A stretch of 64,000 nucleotides of DNA from contig JADJTM010000001.1 in assembly GCA_016711205.1 (NCBI GenBank), positions 496,001-560,000 on the forward strand, read 5' to 3'. Positions 31,190-40,000 of this stretch are shown here, in pieces (positions within the stretch are counted from its first letter, which is position 1; each line of letters starts with the position of its first letter). Source of the DNA: Micropruina sp. (GTDB lineage: Bacteria > Actinomycetota > Actinomycetes > Propionibacteriales > Propionibacteriaceae). The position numbers were made by a program, and so were the translations under genes. The notes below the pieces were generated by a model, which was not told the origin of the DNA, did no database searches, and saw nothing but the letters and a program-made list of their open reading frames with translations.

Positions 31190-31380
31190 CTACCTGCCGT
31201 TCTTCGACCACGAATAGGTGCCGCTCACCTCGGTGGCGATTCGTGCGGCCTTTCTGCCGTCCTCGAACGCCACCCACCCGGTGCGGCACTTGCCGGCCTT
31301 GAGGATCGCGCTGTCGTAGTCGTAGACCGGAAGCCCGGCGAGCGGTACGGGCCGTACAGGTCGTACTGGCCGCCCTTGGC
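31190..31380 (-). pseudogene. C-terminal remnant of a probable secreted protein
   Basis: The minus strand reads GGQYDLYGPYRSPG in one frame and then VYDYDSAILKAGKCRTGWVA, FEDGRKAARIATEVSGTYSW, SKNGR and a stop in another. The pieces abut, so one frameshift seems present. The style (single Cys, beta-rich, KCRTGWVAFE) is like DUF4352-type secreted domains, but I cannot prove the family. The 5' part is missing where the DUF222 gene begins. Confidence 0.4.
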
Positions 31381-31415
31381 TACAGACCCGGGCCGCCCAC
31401 CTCGATGCCGCCGAG

Positions 31416-32558
31416 GTGGCTGAACGTGCCCATGGCACCTCCTTGGCGACCTGGGCGATCACCACCCTGAGATACACCCACCGGGAAGCAGCCCGACTTG
31501 TGAAGGCCGGGCAGCGACTCACCCGGTTCCCGACCATCGCACAGGCCGCCCTCGCCGGTGGGGTGCATCCGGCGCAGGCTGAGGCGATCACGGCCGTGTT
31601 GGCCGACCTGCCCGACGACCTGCCAGCCACCACCATGGTCGAGGGTGAGCAGTTGATGGTGGGGTTTGCTGGCAGCCACAACTCGGCTGAGCTGCGCCGG
31701 CTGTCCAGCCACCTGCTCGAATGCGTCGCACCCGATGTCGCCGACCAGAAGGAAGCCGACCGGCTGGAACGGCAACACCGCCAAGCCACCCGTAACCGGC
31801 ACCTCAGCTTCACCCCCGATCATTACGGGTCGGTGTTCCTCCGCGGCAGCCTGCCCACCGTGGACGCAGAATCGTTCATCGCTGTCATCGACTCCTATGT
31901 GACGGCACAGAACGGCATCGACAAACTCGACCCGCTCACCGCCACCCTCACCCCCGGCATGCGCAGAGCCGATGCTCTGATGGCCATGGTGAACGCCCAC
32001 CAGCAATGCGAACGCGCCCCGAACCGGGCCGGTGACCGGCCCCGCGCCACCCTCACCCTCAACTACCACACCCTGCACGCCGCCGCCCACGACCACGGTG
32101 TGTTGCGGGGCCGGTTGATCTCCACCGGGCAACCCATCCCCGGCAGTGTGCTGCGCCGCATCCTGTGCGACGCCGACATCCTCCCCATCGTGCTCGACGG
32201 CAACAGCCAACCCCTCGATGTGGGCCGTGCCCAACGACTCGTCACCCCACCCATCCGGGCCGCCCTCGAAATCCGCGACCAAGGCTGCGTGTTCCCCGGC
32301 TGCAACACACCACCCGCCGCCTGCCACGCCCACCACATCGTCCCCTGGTGGGCCGGCGGAGAGACCGCCCTGCACAACCTCGTCCTCCTCTGCCCCCACC
32401 ACCACGGCCTTGTGGAACCCAGCCACGACCCGGCCGCCGACCGATGGAGCGTGAAACTCCACGGACCCATCCCGACCATCACCCCACCCCGACACGTCGA
32501 CCCTGACGGCACACCCCGCGTCCACACCCGATTCCACAACCCCACCAGACGCAACTGA
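31416..32558 (+). CDS. DUF222/HNH endonuclease-domain protein (13E12 repeat family), N-terminally truncated
   Basis: The 380 residues from GTG at 31416 show the DUF222 helical region (AWITTLRYTHREAA-like start, then QAALAGGVHPAQAEAI). The C-terminal HNH nuclease reads CVFPGCNTPPAACHAHHIVP, then WWAGGETALHNLVLLCPHHH. Family-like codons LQTRAAHLDAAE continue upstream to about 31380 without an ATG, and the usual 60-80 first residues are absent. The break coincides with the end of the minus-strand remnant. These proteins occur in many dispersed copies in actinobacteria; activity is unknown. Confidence 0.8.
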   Translation: MAERAHGTSLATWAITTLRYTHREAARLVKAGQRLTRFPTIAQAALAGGVHPAQAEAITAVLADLPDDLPATTMVEGEQLMVGFAGSHNSAELRRLSSHLLECVAPDVADQKEADRLERQHRQATRNRHLSFTPDHYGSVFLRGSLPTVDAESFIAVIDSYVTAQNGIDKLDPLTATLTPGMRRADALMAMVNAHQQCERAPNRAGDRPRATLTLNYHTLHAAAHDHGVLRGRLISTGQPIPGSVLRRILCDADILPIVLDGNSQPLDVGRAQRLVTPPIRAALEIRDQGCVFPGCNTPPAACHAHHIVPWWAGGETALHNLVLLCPHHHGLVEPSHDPAADRWSVKLHGPIPTITPPRHVDPDGTPRVHTRFHNPTRRN

Positions 32559-32654
32559 CAGCGCCTGAGTGCGATCGGTTCCAAGCGACCTCGCGACGGC
32601 TATCCCGAAGGGCTAGGCGAAGAGTGGCGGCACACCCCACGGCGGATCGCGGCA

Positions 32655-32915
32655 GGAGGTGCCCGGCGCGTCGTCCGAGATGCCCGGTGGGTTGGCCGTC
32701 CGGGGGGCCCGGCGGGTTGGCCGTCCGCGGGGTCCGGCGGGTTGGCCGGCCGCGGCGTCTGGTGCGTGGACCGGCCGCGGCGTCCGGTGCGTGGACCGTT
32801 CGAGGCGTCCGGCGGGTGGGCCATTGCAGAGCCTCGGCGCGTGGCCGTCCGAGAGTCTCTGCGCGTGATGGGTCCGGGGCCACCGGCGCGCGGCCGTCCG
32901 AGGGGATGGCCTCTA
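32655..32915. repeat. Degenerate 24-base minisatellite
   Basis: About ten units of 23-25 bases follow each other, each like GGCCGTCCGNGGNGTCCGGC with a GGGTT or GCGT end. The 24-base period would keep a reading frame, but no start, ribosome site or domain supports a protein. It ends at the ATG region of the DUF4203 gene. Confidence 0.75.
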
Positions 32916-32925
32916 CTCTTGGCCC

Positions 32926-33561
32926 ATGAACGATGTCTTGGTGGGCGTGCTGGCGTTGATCGTTGGCCTCGGGGTGGCCTTCGTCGGGTATCGGGCGCTA
33001 CGTGTCGTGATCGCCCTGCTCGGCGCGGCGTTCGGATTCAGTGTGGGCGGCGCACTGGCCGCCAGCATTCCGGCGCAGGGATCGTTCGGCACGATGCTCA
33101 CCTGGATCGGAGCCATCGTTGGCGCACTGCTGTTCGGCTGGCTCGCCTACGCCTTCTACCAAGTGGCGGTGCTGCTCGGGTTGGCGTCCATCGGGTTCGC
33201 GATCGGTTCGGGCCTGATGGTCGCGATCGGGTTTCGCGGCGGCTGGCTCACCTGGATGGTCGGTGCCGCGGTCGCGGTGATCCTGGTGTTGATCGGCATG
33301 ATCGGCGACCTGCCCGCCGTGCTGCTGATCATGCTCACCGGGCTGTCCGGTGCCAACATCGCCGTCACCGGCGTGATGCTGCTGGTCGGCGCCGTGAACA
33401 TGGCCGACCTGACGGCCGCGGGCGAGGCAGTCCACGTCGGCTGGTGGTGGGCCGTCGCCTCGGTCGTGCTCGCCGTGGTGGCCATCGTGTCCCAACTGGG
33501 ATCGCTGAACCGCACGAAGGCCACGGCCATGCGTGCACAGTGGGCGCAGCCCGTCCGCTGA
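32926..33561 (+). CDS. DUF4203 (TMEM198-like) membrane protein
   Basis: The 211-residue protein has about seven membrane segments with many Gly residues (VLALIVGLGVAFVGYRALRV, then LLGAAFGFSVGGALA, GALLFGWLAYAFYQVAVLLG and later helices). This matches the DUF4203 domain. A short basic tail (SLNRTKATAMRAQ) ends it. Function is unknown. Weak ribosome site; it directly follows the minisatellite. Confidence 0.75.
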   Translation: MNDVLVGVLALIVGLGVAFVGYRALRVVIALLGAAFGFSVGGALAASIPAQGSFGTMLTWIGAIVGALLFGWLAYAFYQVAVLLGLASIGFAIGSGLMVAIGFRGGWLTWMVGAAVAVILVLIGMIGDLPAVLLIMLTGLSGANIAVTGVMLLVGAVNMADLTAAGEAVHVGWWWAVASVVLAVVAIVSQLGSLNRTKATAMRAQWAQPVR

Positions 33562-33794
33562 AGCGGCGCGGCACACCCAAGCGCGCCAAGGTCGAACACC
33601 GCAGTCAGCCGTTGACGCCGGAGGACCGGCGGCTCCAGTCATGGCCTCGCCATTGCCTGACCAGCCGGACGCAAATCCCAGCGCTAACCGCCTGCGACAG
33701 CGCTAACCGCCTGCTCGACAGTGCGGCCGGCACCCCGCTGGCGCACCTGTGCTCGCACAGGCTGATCGTGACGGACGCCGCGTCGCGCGTCCGT
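33562..33794. other. Intergenic region with 17-base direct repeat
   Basis: CAGCGCTAACCGCCTGC occurs at 33679-33695 and 33698-33714, separated by two bases. No gene is supported; it lies between convergent genes. Confidence 0.55.
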
Positions 33795-34766
33795 CTAGCG
33801 GTTGACCGACGACATGTCGGCGTAGCGATCTCCCGCGGGCTTGGGCAACCCGTTCAGCACCGCCAGCTGGTCGTCGGTGAGCGTCAGCGCGTCCGCAGCC
33901 ACGTTCTCTTCCAGCCTGCTGACCCGCTTGGTGCCCGGGATCGGCGCGATGCCCTCACCCTGCGCGAGAATCCAGGCCAGGGCGACCTGCGCCGACGTCG
34001 CTCCGACCTCCGCAGCCACCGACTCCACGGCGTCCACGATGGCGAGGTTCTGCTTGAGGTTCTCGCCCCGGAAGCGAGGGCTGTTGCGTCGGAAGTCGCT
34101 CTCGTCCAACTGATCCACCGAGCGCAACGCCCCGGTCAGAAAGCCACGGCCCAGCGGTGAATACGGCACGAAGCCGATGCCCAGCTCGCGCAACAGCGGC
34201 AGCAGTTCGTCCTCGGGGTCACGCGACCACAATGAGTACTCAGTCTGCACCGCCGTGATCGGATGGACGGCGTGCGCCGCGACGATGCGCGCCGGCGCCG
34301 CCTCGGACAGTCCGTAGCCGAGGATTTTGCCCTCGGCGACGAAGTCGGCCATCGCGCCGACCGTGTCTTCGATCGGCACGGAAGGGTCCATGCGGTGCTG
34401 GTAGTAGAGGTCGACGTGGTCGGTGCCGAGCCGCTTGAGCGAGCCTTCGAGGGCGATCCGCAGGTTCGCCGGACGTCCGTCCAAACCGTAGGAATCATCG
34501 TCCAGGTGCTTCAGCGTGCCTCCCTTCGTCGCCACGACGACCGAGTCACGATCACTGCCCAGTGCCTTACCGAGTAGTTCTTCGTTGATGTAGGGCCCGT
34601 ACATCTCGGCGGTGTCGAAGAAGGTGACGCCGAGATCGAGGGCGCGACGAATCGTGCGCGTCGACTCGGCGTCATCGGTGCCGGCGCCGGAGTAAAAGGC
34701 CGACATGCCCATCGTGCCGAGGCCGAGGCGTGAGACGTCGAGGGTGCCGAGAGTGGTGTGCTTCAT
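33795..34766 (-). CDS. Aldo/keto reductase (YakC/AKR13-like)
   Basis: The 323-residue enzyme carries the tetrad in FFDTAEMYGPYINEELLGKA (Asp, Tyr), VVVATKGG (Lys) and DLYYQHRMDPSVP (His). IAPIPGTKRVSRLEENVAA is the cofactor-phosphate loop. It probably reduces aldehydes or ketones with NADPH. The start overlaps the stop of the MerR gene (ATGA), so regulator and enzyme are coupled. A 300-base internal part is copied at 7250-7545. Confidence 0.93.
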   Translation of the reverse strand: MKHTTLGTLDVSRLGLGTMGMSAFYSGAGTDDAESTRTIRRALDLGVTFFDTAEMYGPYINEELLGKALGSDRDSVVVATKGGTLKHLDDDSYGLDGRPANLRIALEGSLKRLGTDHVDLYYQHRMDPSVPIEDTVGAMADFVAEGKILGYGLSEAAPARIVAAHAVHPITAVQTEYSLWSRDPEDELLPLLRELGIGFVPYSPLGRGFLTGALRSVDQLDESDFRRNSPRFRGENLKQNLAIVDAVESVAAEVGATSAQVALAWILAQGEGIAPIPGTKRVSRLEENVAADALTLTDDQLAVLNGLPKPAGDRYADMSSVNR

Positions 34767-35141
34767 CTGGTGGTGAACCTTTCGTAGCTGGCGATTTTGT
34801 AGTCGATGGCGGTGAGGCTGAGTTGCAGCCGGTCGAGTTGCTCACGTACCCGGTTGCGATGGTCGATCAGCAGCGACAGTCTCTGGGACGTCGTGTGCTC
34901 GCCTTCGCGCGCGAGTGCGGCATAGCGGCGGATGTCGCGCACCGGCATGCCGGTGGAGCGCAGTCGGGTGATGAACACGAGCGGCGATCGCCGAACTGGG
35001 GTAGCGGCGCTGACCGGACGGGGCACGTCCCGGCGCATGCAGCAGCAGCCCTTCCTGCTCGTAGTAGCGCAGGGTCGAGGTGGTCAGTCCCGTCTCGGCG
35101 GCCATCTCGGCGATGGTCAGCACCGGCTCGGTCGTGCTCAT
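34763..35141 (-). pseudogene. MerR-family regulator with a frameshift
   Basis: Reading from the ATG at 35141, MSTTEPVLTIAEMAAETGLT, then TSTLRYYEQEGLLLHAPGR and SGQRRY, is the MerR helix-turn-helix. Near 34985 the sense moves to another frame and continues as LVFITRLRSTGMPVRDIRRY and the coiled coil to SYERFTTR. A one-base change restores a normal about 126-residue regulator. It could be a recent mutation or a sequencing error. The stop overlaps the aldo/keto reductase start, as in many MerR-reductase pairs. Confidence 0.8.
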
Positions 35142-35345
35142 GCGATAGACCGTAGAACTTCAAGCGCACTCGAAGTCAAGCGGTCGCCGGGCAGTTGGAC
35201 GGCCGCGCGTCGCGCCACTCCACCCCTTGGGCCACAACCTTCGACAAACCATGGACACTCCACCGCTGCCGCAATAGCGTCGAGCAGGGCCGGTCGGCCC
35301 GAGGGGCCGCTTCAACGCCTCACAGTCCATCCGATGGGAGCCAAG

Positions 35346-35825
35346 ATGAGCGACACCGACGATCAGCGCGAGACCTACGAACGCCTGCTGGGCGAGTCGC
35401 GCACCGTGATGTTCACCACCGTGAACGCCGAGGGCAAGCTGGTCAGCCGCCCGATGACCATTCAAGAGGTGACCGACGACCAGGAGCTCGTGTTCATCAC
35501 CCAACGCAACACGGACGTGGCCCGCGAGAGTCACGGGCACGAGGTGAACCTGGCGATCGCGGATGATGACCACTGGATCTCAATCTCGGGCACCGCCGCA
35601 GTGGCGGAGGAGCTCGAGACCAAGAACCGGCTGTGGAACTCATTCAACGACGTCTACACGGAGGGCGGCCCGGAGAACCCCGACAACGTGGTGCTGCGGG
35701 TCAGTGCGGACACCGCCACCTACTGGGACACCCCCGGCGGCCTCGGTGTGTTGCTGGGCGTGCTGAAGGCGAAGGTGACCGGCGGTAAACCCGCGACTGG
35801 CGAGAGCGCCACCGTCGAGCTGTAG
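35346..35825 (+). CDS. Pyridoxamine 5'-phosphate oxidase-like general stress protein
   Basis: From ATG 35346 the 159-residue protein starts MSDTDDQRETYERLLGESRT. VMFTTVNAEGKLVSRPMTIQ is the flavin-binding split barrel, and VNLAIADDDHWISISGTAAV is its core strand pair. It matches the general stress protein 26 group, which binds FMN or F420-like flavins. The catalytic role is unknown. An unrelated extension upstream is open but lacks family character. Confidence 0.82.
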   Translation: MSDTDDQRETYERLLGESRTVMFTTVNAEGKLVSRPMTIQEVTDDQELVFITQRNTDVARESHGHEVNLAIADDDHWISISGTAAVAEELETKNRLWNSFNDVYTEGGPENPDNVVLRVSADTATYWDTPGGLGVLLGVLKAKVTGGKPATGESATVEL

Positions 35826-35937
35826 GACCGCGCGGGCGAGAGCGTGGCCATTCGGCTCGTGATCGCCGCACCGCGATCTCCTTCCTTGAGGGGACGGGCC
35901 CGGGGGTCCGCGGCAGAGCAGCGGGCCGGCCTCGGCT

Positions 35938-36741
35938 TCAGGCTGTGTAGAAGGCAGCCAGGATGGGGCCGAGGAGTGCGGGGTCCGCGACGTGGCCGGC
36001 GACTTCGATGGTGGTGCGCTTTGCATTGGGGATGAGTGCGGCGGTGGCGTCGGCGGCGGCACCGAAGAAGTCGAGGGGGAGGTTCGCCATGTGCGGGTCG
36101 ATGATGGCTCCGGTGGTCAGCAGCACGGGCTGGGTGATGGTGGCGAGTCGTGCGGTGGGTGGGGGGCCGTCGCCGAGGCAGGCGGCGTCGTAGCGCAGCG
36201 TGGGCGCGAGGGCGCGCAGTCCGGGCCAGAAAGGTGAGGCCTCTGCACCGGCGATCTGATCGTCGGGCGATCCGGCGAGTCGCATGAACAGTCGCAGAGC
36301 ACCGTCGGGGTCGTCGGCGTCCAGCGCCGCGGTGAGGTCGGCGGTGTAGGCGCGCCACGCAGCGATCATCTCGTCGCCGACCTGATACGGGACTTCGTGC
36401 ACGGCGACGCGGTCGATGGGAAGCCCGGCCGCCGCAGCTTCCAGGGCGAGTGCGCCGCCGCTGGATGCTCCGAACAGGTGCGCGCGCTCGCCGTTCGCGG
36501 CGATGACGGACGCGAGGTCCTCGACTTCGCGCTGCACGGCGTACGGCAGGGTGTCGCCGCTGTCGCCTCGTCCACGGCGTCGATAGTTGACGACCGTGAA
36601 CTCGTTCGTCAGGTGCGCGCCCAGCGGGATGTTCTCGGTGCCGTCGTCCAGGCCGCCTGCCACGAGAACCACGACGGGGCCGTTGTCGCTGAGCCGGTCG
36701 TACCCGATCAGGGTGCCGTCGGCAGAGGTCGTGTGTGTCAT
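35938..36741 (-). CDS. Alpha/beta hydrolase
   Basis: The 267-residue protein starts at the ATG at 36741, seven bases after AGGAG; a GTG at 36756 overlaps that ribosome site. It shows VVVLVAGGLDDGT (oxyanion region), NYRRRGRGDSGD, nucleophile elbow LFGASSGGALALE and the late EVAGHVADP with the catalytic His. Substrate unknown. It converges with the flavin-type stress protein gene. Confidence 0.87.
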   Translation of the reverse strand: MTHTTSADGTLIGYDRLSDNGPVVVLVAGGLDDGTENIPLGAHLTNEFTVVNYRRRGRGDSGDTLPYAVQREVEDLASVIAANGERAHLFGASSGGALALEAAAAGLPIDRVAVHEVPYQVGDEMIAAWRAYTADLTAALDADDPDGALRLFMRLAGSPDDQIAGAEASPFWPGLRALAPTLRYDAACLGDGPPPTARLATITQPVLLTTGAIIDPHMANLPLDFFGAAADATAALIPNAKRTTIEVAGHVADPALLGPILAAFYTA

Positions 36742-37002
36742 GATCCGCTCCTGCACTCGAATGGTCCTACTTTACGAGTGACAGGCTGCTGGCCCGCGTC
36801 CTCGCGGCTTCAACGACCACCGGACATCCTGATCACAACTATTCGATCACTACGCGTCATGCTCTTTGAGCGCCACGACTGATCAACGACCCGGCCCGGT
36901 TCGGCCATGGTCGAGGGCCGCTCCAAGTGTGCACTCCCGCTCACGAGGCGAGCCTGGACAAGGATGTGGTGCAGGCTCGACGGCGCCTGACCCGTCCCCG
37001 CA

Positions 37003-37077
37003 CCGGTGCGAGAACCGTCGCGATCCGGTGCGAGAACCGTCCGCTTTCGAGAGCCGTCCCCGTTCGAGAGCCGTCCC
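37003..37077. repeat. Four GAGAACCGTCC-type tandem units behind the RND gene
   Basis: CCGGTGCGAGAACCGTC occurs at 37003-37019 and 37025-37041, and TTCGAGAGCCGTCCC at 37046-37060 and 37063-37077. The array stops five bases before the RND stop codon. Its complement has the GGACGGTTCTC core. Confidence 0.75.
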
Positions 37078-37082
37078 AGAAG

Positions 37083-40000
37083 TCAGGACGTTGCTTCGGC
37101 GGTCTGTTCCGCGGGAGGGGGAGCTTGCTTGGCCGCCTTGCGTTGCGCCTGCCGGTCGCGCCGGTTCTGCCGCCAGGTTTCCAGCAGGTCGTACAGCACC
37201 GGCACCAGAATCAGAGTCAGCAGCGTGGACGAGATCAGGCCTCCGATGACCACCACCGCCAACGGCTTGCTGATGAACACGCCGCCACCGGTCAACCCCA
37301 GGCCCATCGGCACCAGAGCGAAGATGGTGGCCAGCGCCGTCATCACGATCGGACGCACCCGCAACCGCGCGCCCTGCGCGATGGATTCATCCACCCCGGC
37401 GCCGGCTCGGCGTCTTTGGTTGATCAGGTCGATCAGCACGATCGCGTTGGTCACCACGATGCCGATCAGCATCAGCAGGCCGATCATGCTGGCCACGCTC
37501 AGCGGGGTGTCGGTGAGCAGCGAAAGCCCCAGAGCACCGGTCGCGGCGAACGGGATCGACACCAGCAGAATCAGCGGCTGCAGCAGCGAGCCGAACGTGG
37601 CGACCATGATCAGGTACACCACGGCGACGGCCACCAGCATGGCCAGCCCGAGCTGGGCGAAGGATTCCTGCTGCTGTTGAGATACACCGCCGATCCGCAC
37701 GCTGACGCCGCTGGGCAGGTCGAGGCCGGCGATGCCCTGCGTGATCTGCGCGGTCGTTGTGCCCAGGTCGGACGACTCCGAGCTGGCCGAGACGGTCGCC
37801 GCACGAATGCCGTTCACCCGGGTGATCGAGGACGGTGCCTGCACCAGCTTGACCGCCGCGACCTCTTTGAGCCGCACCGGGTCGGCGGTGGCGTCGGCGG
37901 CCGCCTTGCTGTCGTCCTGAATGGACTGCTGGGTGTTCTGCGCCTCCAGGGTCTTGCTGCGCTGCTCGGACAGGGCGTCCAGCTGCTTGTCAGCGGCGGT
38001 GACGCCAGCCTTGGACTGGGTCACGGCGCTGCTCAGTTGAGCGACCTGCATCGAGACACCGGTGACTGCCTGAGTGAGCTGGAACACCGCGGATGAGGTG
38101 GCAGGTACACAGGGGGCGGGCGGTACGGGCGGGACGAGGGGAGATCCCGAACAGACGGGGATCTTCTGAGCTGCCGCCAACTGCTTCTGCAGGCTCGCCA
38201 GCTTCTTCTTGGCGCTGCTCAGCTGCTTGTTGAGGTTGCTCTGCGCCTTGACGGCCTCGGAACGGCTCTTTCTCAGCGCCGCCACCTGGTCGTTGTAGGC
38301 GGTCGTGGCGTCACGCTTGGAATCGGCCGAGATCTTGTCGGAGCGCTTCTGCACCGCATCGGCGGCGTCCAGCTTGGCGTTGCCGGTCATCAGTTGCGTC
38401 ACCGGCAGCTTGATGTCGCGCAGTTCGTCGATGTTCTGCACCGGGGTGCGCGAGCGCAGGTACACGTTGAGCGTGGTGTCGCCCTGCGCCATGGTGCCGA
38501 TCAACTGGCCGCGCACCGAGCGGGCCACGGCCTGACCGATTGACGCCTGCGTCATGCCCAGGTCGGCGGCCTTGCCCTCGTTGACGTTCACCGACAGCAG
38601 GTCGCGGGCCTCGGCCAGGTCGCTGGTCACGTTGGTCAGTCCGCTGATGCCCTGCATCATGGCGATCACCTGGTCGTTGGCCGCGTCGAGCTGCTTGGAA
38701 TCGGAGCTCTCGACGTACAGCACCACGCCGCTGGAGGAGTTGCCGGCACCGATCGAGACCTCGACCGCGCCGACGTCCGGGCCTAGTTCGGCGATCTGCT
38801 GACGCAGCCGGGTCGCCGTCTCGGTGGCGTCGCTGCCGGCCTTCAGCGGCACGGTGAAGTTGGCTTGGTTGGAGTCGGCGCGCGCGGCCAGGAACACCGC
38901 GGAACTGCCGCTGCCGATGGTGGTCGAGTAGGTCTGCACCGACGGGTCCTGCGCCAGCAGGTTCTCGATCTTGGTCGCCGCCTTGTCGGTTTCGCTCAAA
39001 CCCGTGCCCGAGGGCAGCTTCTGGCTGATCGCCAGGCTCTCGGTGCCGGTGCTGCCGATGAAGTCGGTCTTCAGTCGCGGCACCAGCGCGAGCGTGCCGG
39101 CGAAGATCGCCACGGCGATCAGCAGGGTCAGCCAGCGGTGCGCGAGGGTCCAGTTGAGCACCGGCAGGTAGGCCTTCTGCAGCCAGGTGTCCTTCTCTTC
39201 GGACGCCGCCGCGGCCTCGATCTTGGCCTGTTGCTTGGCAGTGGGCCGCATGAACCACGAGGCGAACACCGGCACCACGGTCAGCGACACCAGCAGGGAT
39301 GCCAGCAGCGCCACCACGACGGCCACGGCGAACGGACGAAAGATGGCGCCCGCCTGCCCGCCGACCAGACCGATCGGCAGAAAGACCGCGACGGTGGTGA
39401 GCGTGGACGAGGTGACCGCCCCCGCCACCTCTTTGACGGCGTTGGTGATCGAGCCCCGTCCGAACTCGCCGTAGCCCTGGTGGCGCTTGATGTTCTCGAT
39501 CACGACGATCGAGTCGTCGACGACTCGTCCGATCGCGACCGTGAGCGCGGCCAGGGTGAGAATGTTGAGTGTGTAGCCGCCCACCCACATACCGATCAGG
39601 GCGATCAGCAGCGACAGCGGAATCGAGATCGCGGTGATCAGCGTCGAGCGCAGCGAGCGCAGAAACAGCAGGATCACGAACACCGCCATGGCCAGGCCGA
39701 TGCCGCCCTCGACGGTCAGGTCGTGCACGGACTGCTCGATGTAGGGGGCCTGGTCGAACACGGTGACGAACTTCGCGCCGCCGCCCAGGGACTGCTCCAG
39801 CTCGGCCAGCTTGGCGTTGACGCCGTGCGAGACGGTGACCGTGTTGGCGTCCGGGGTCTTGGTGATCGACAGGGTGAGCGAGGCCCGTCCATCGACTCGA
39901 GAGATGCTGGTGGTGGCGACCGGCTGCTCCTTGACCGTGGCCAGGTCGCTCAGCTTGACCGGACCGTCCGTGCCCTGCACGCGCAGGTTGGCGATCTCTT

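Noticed and set aside
32624..32929. Protein-coding repeat gene over the minisatellite
   Set aside because: The period fits 8 codons, but no ribosome site, family or codon bias supports it, and all frames are open there.
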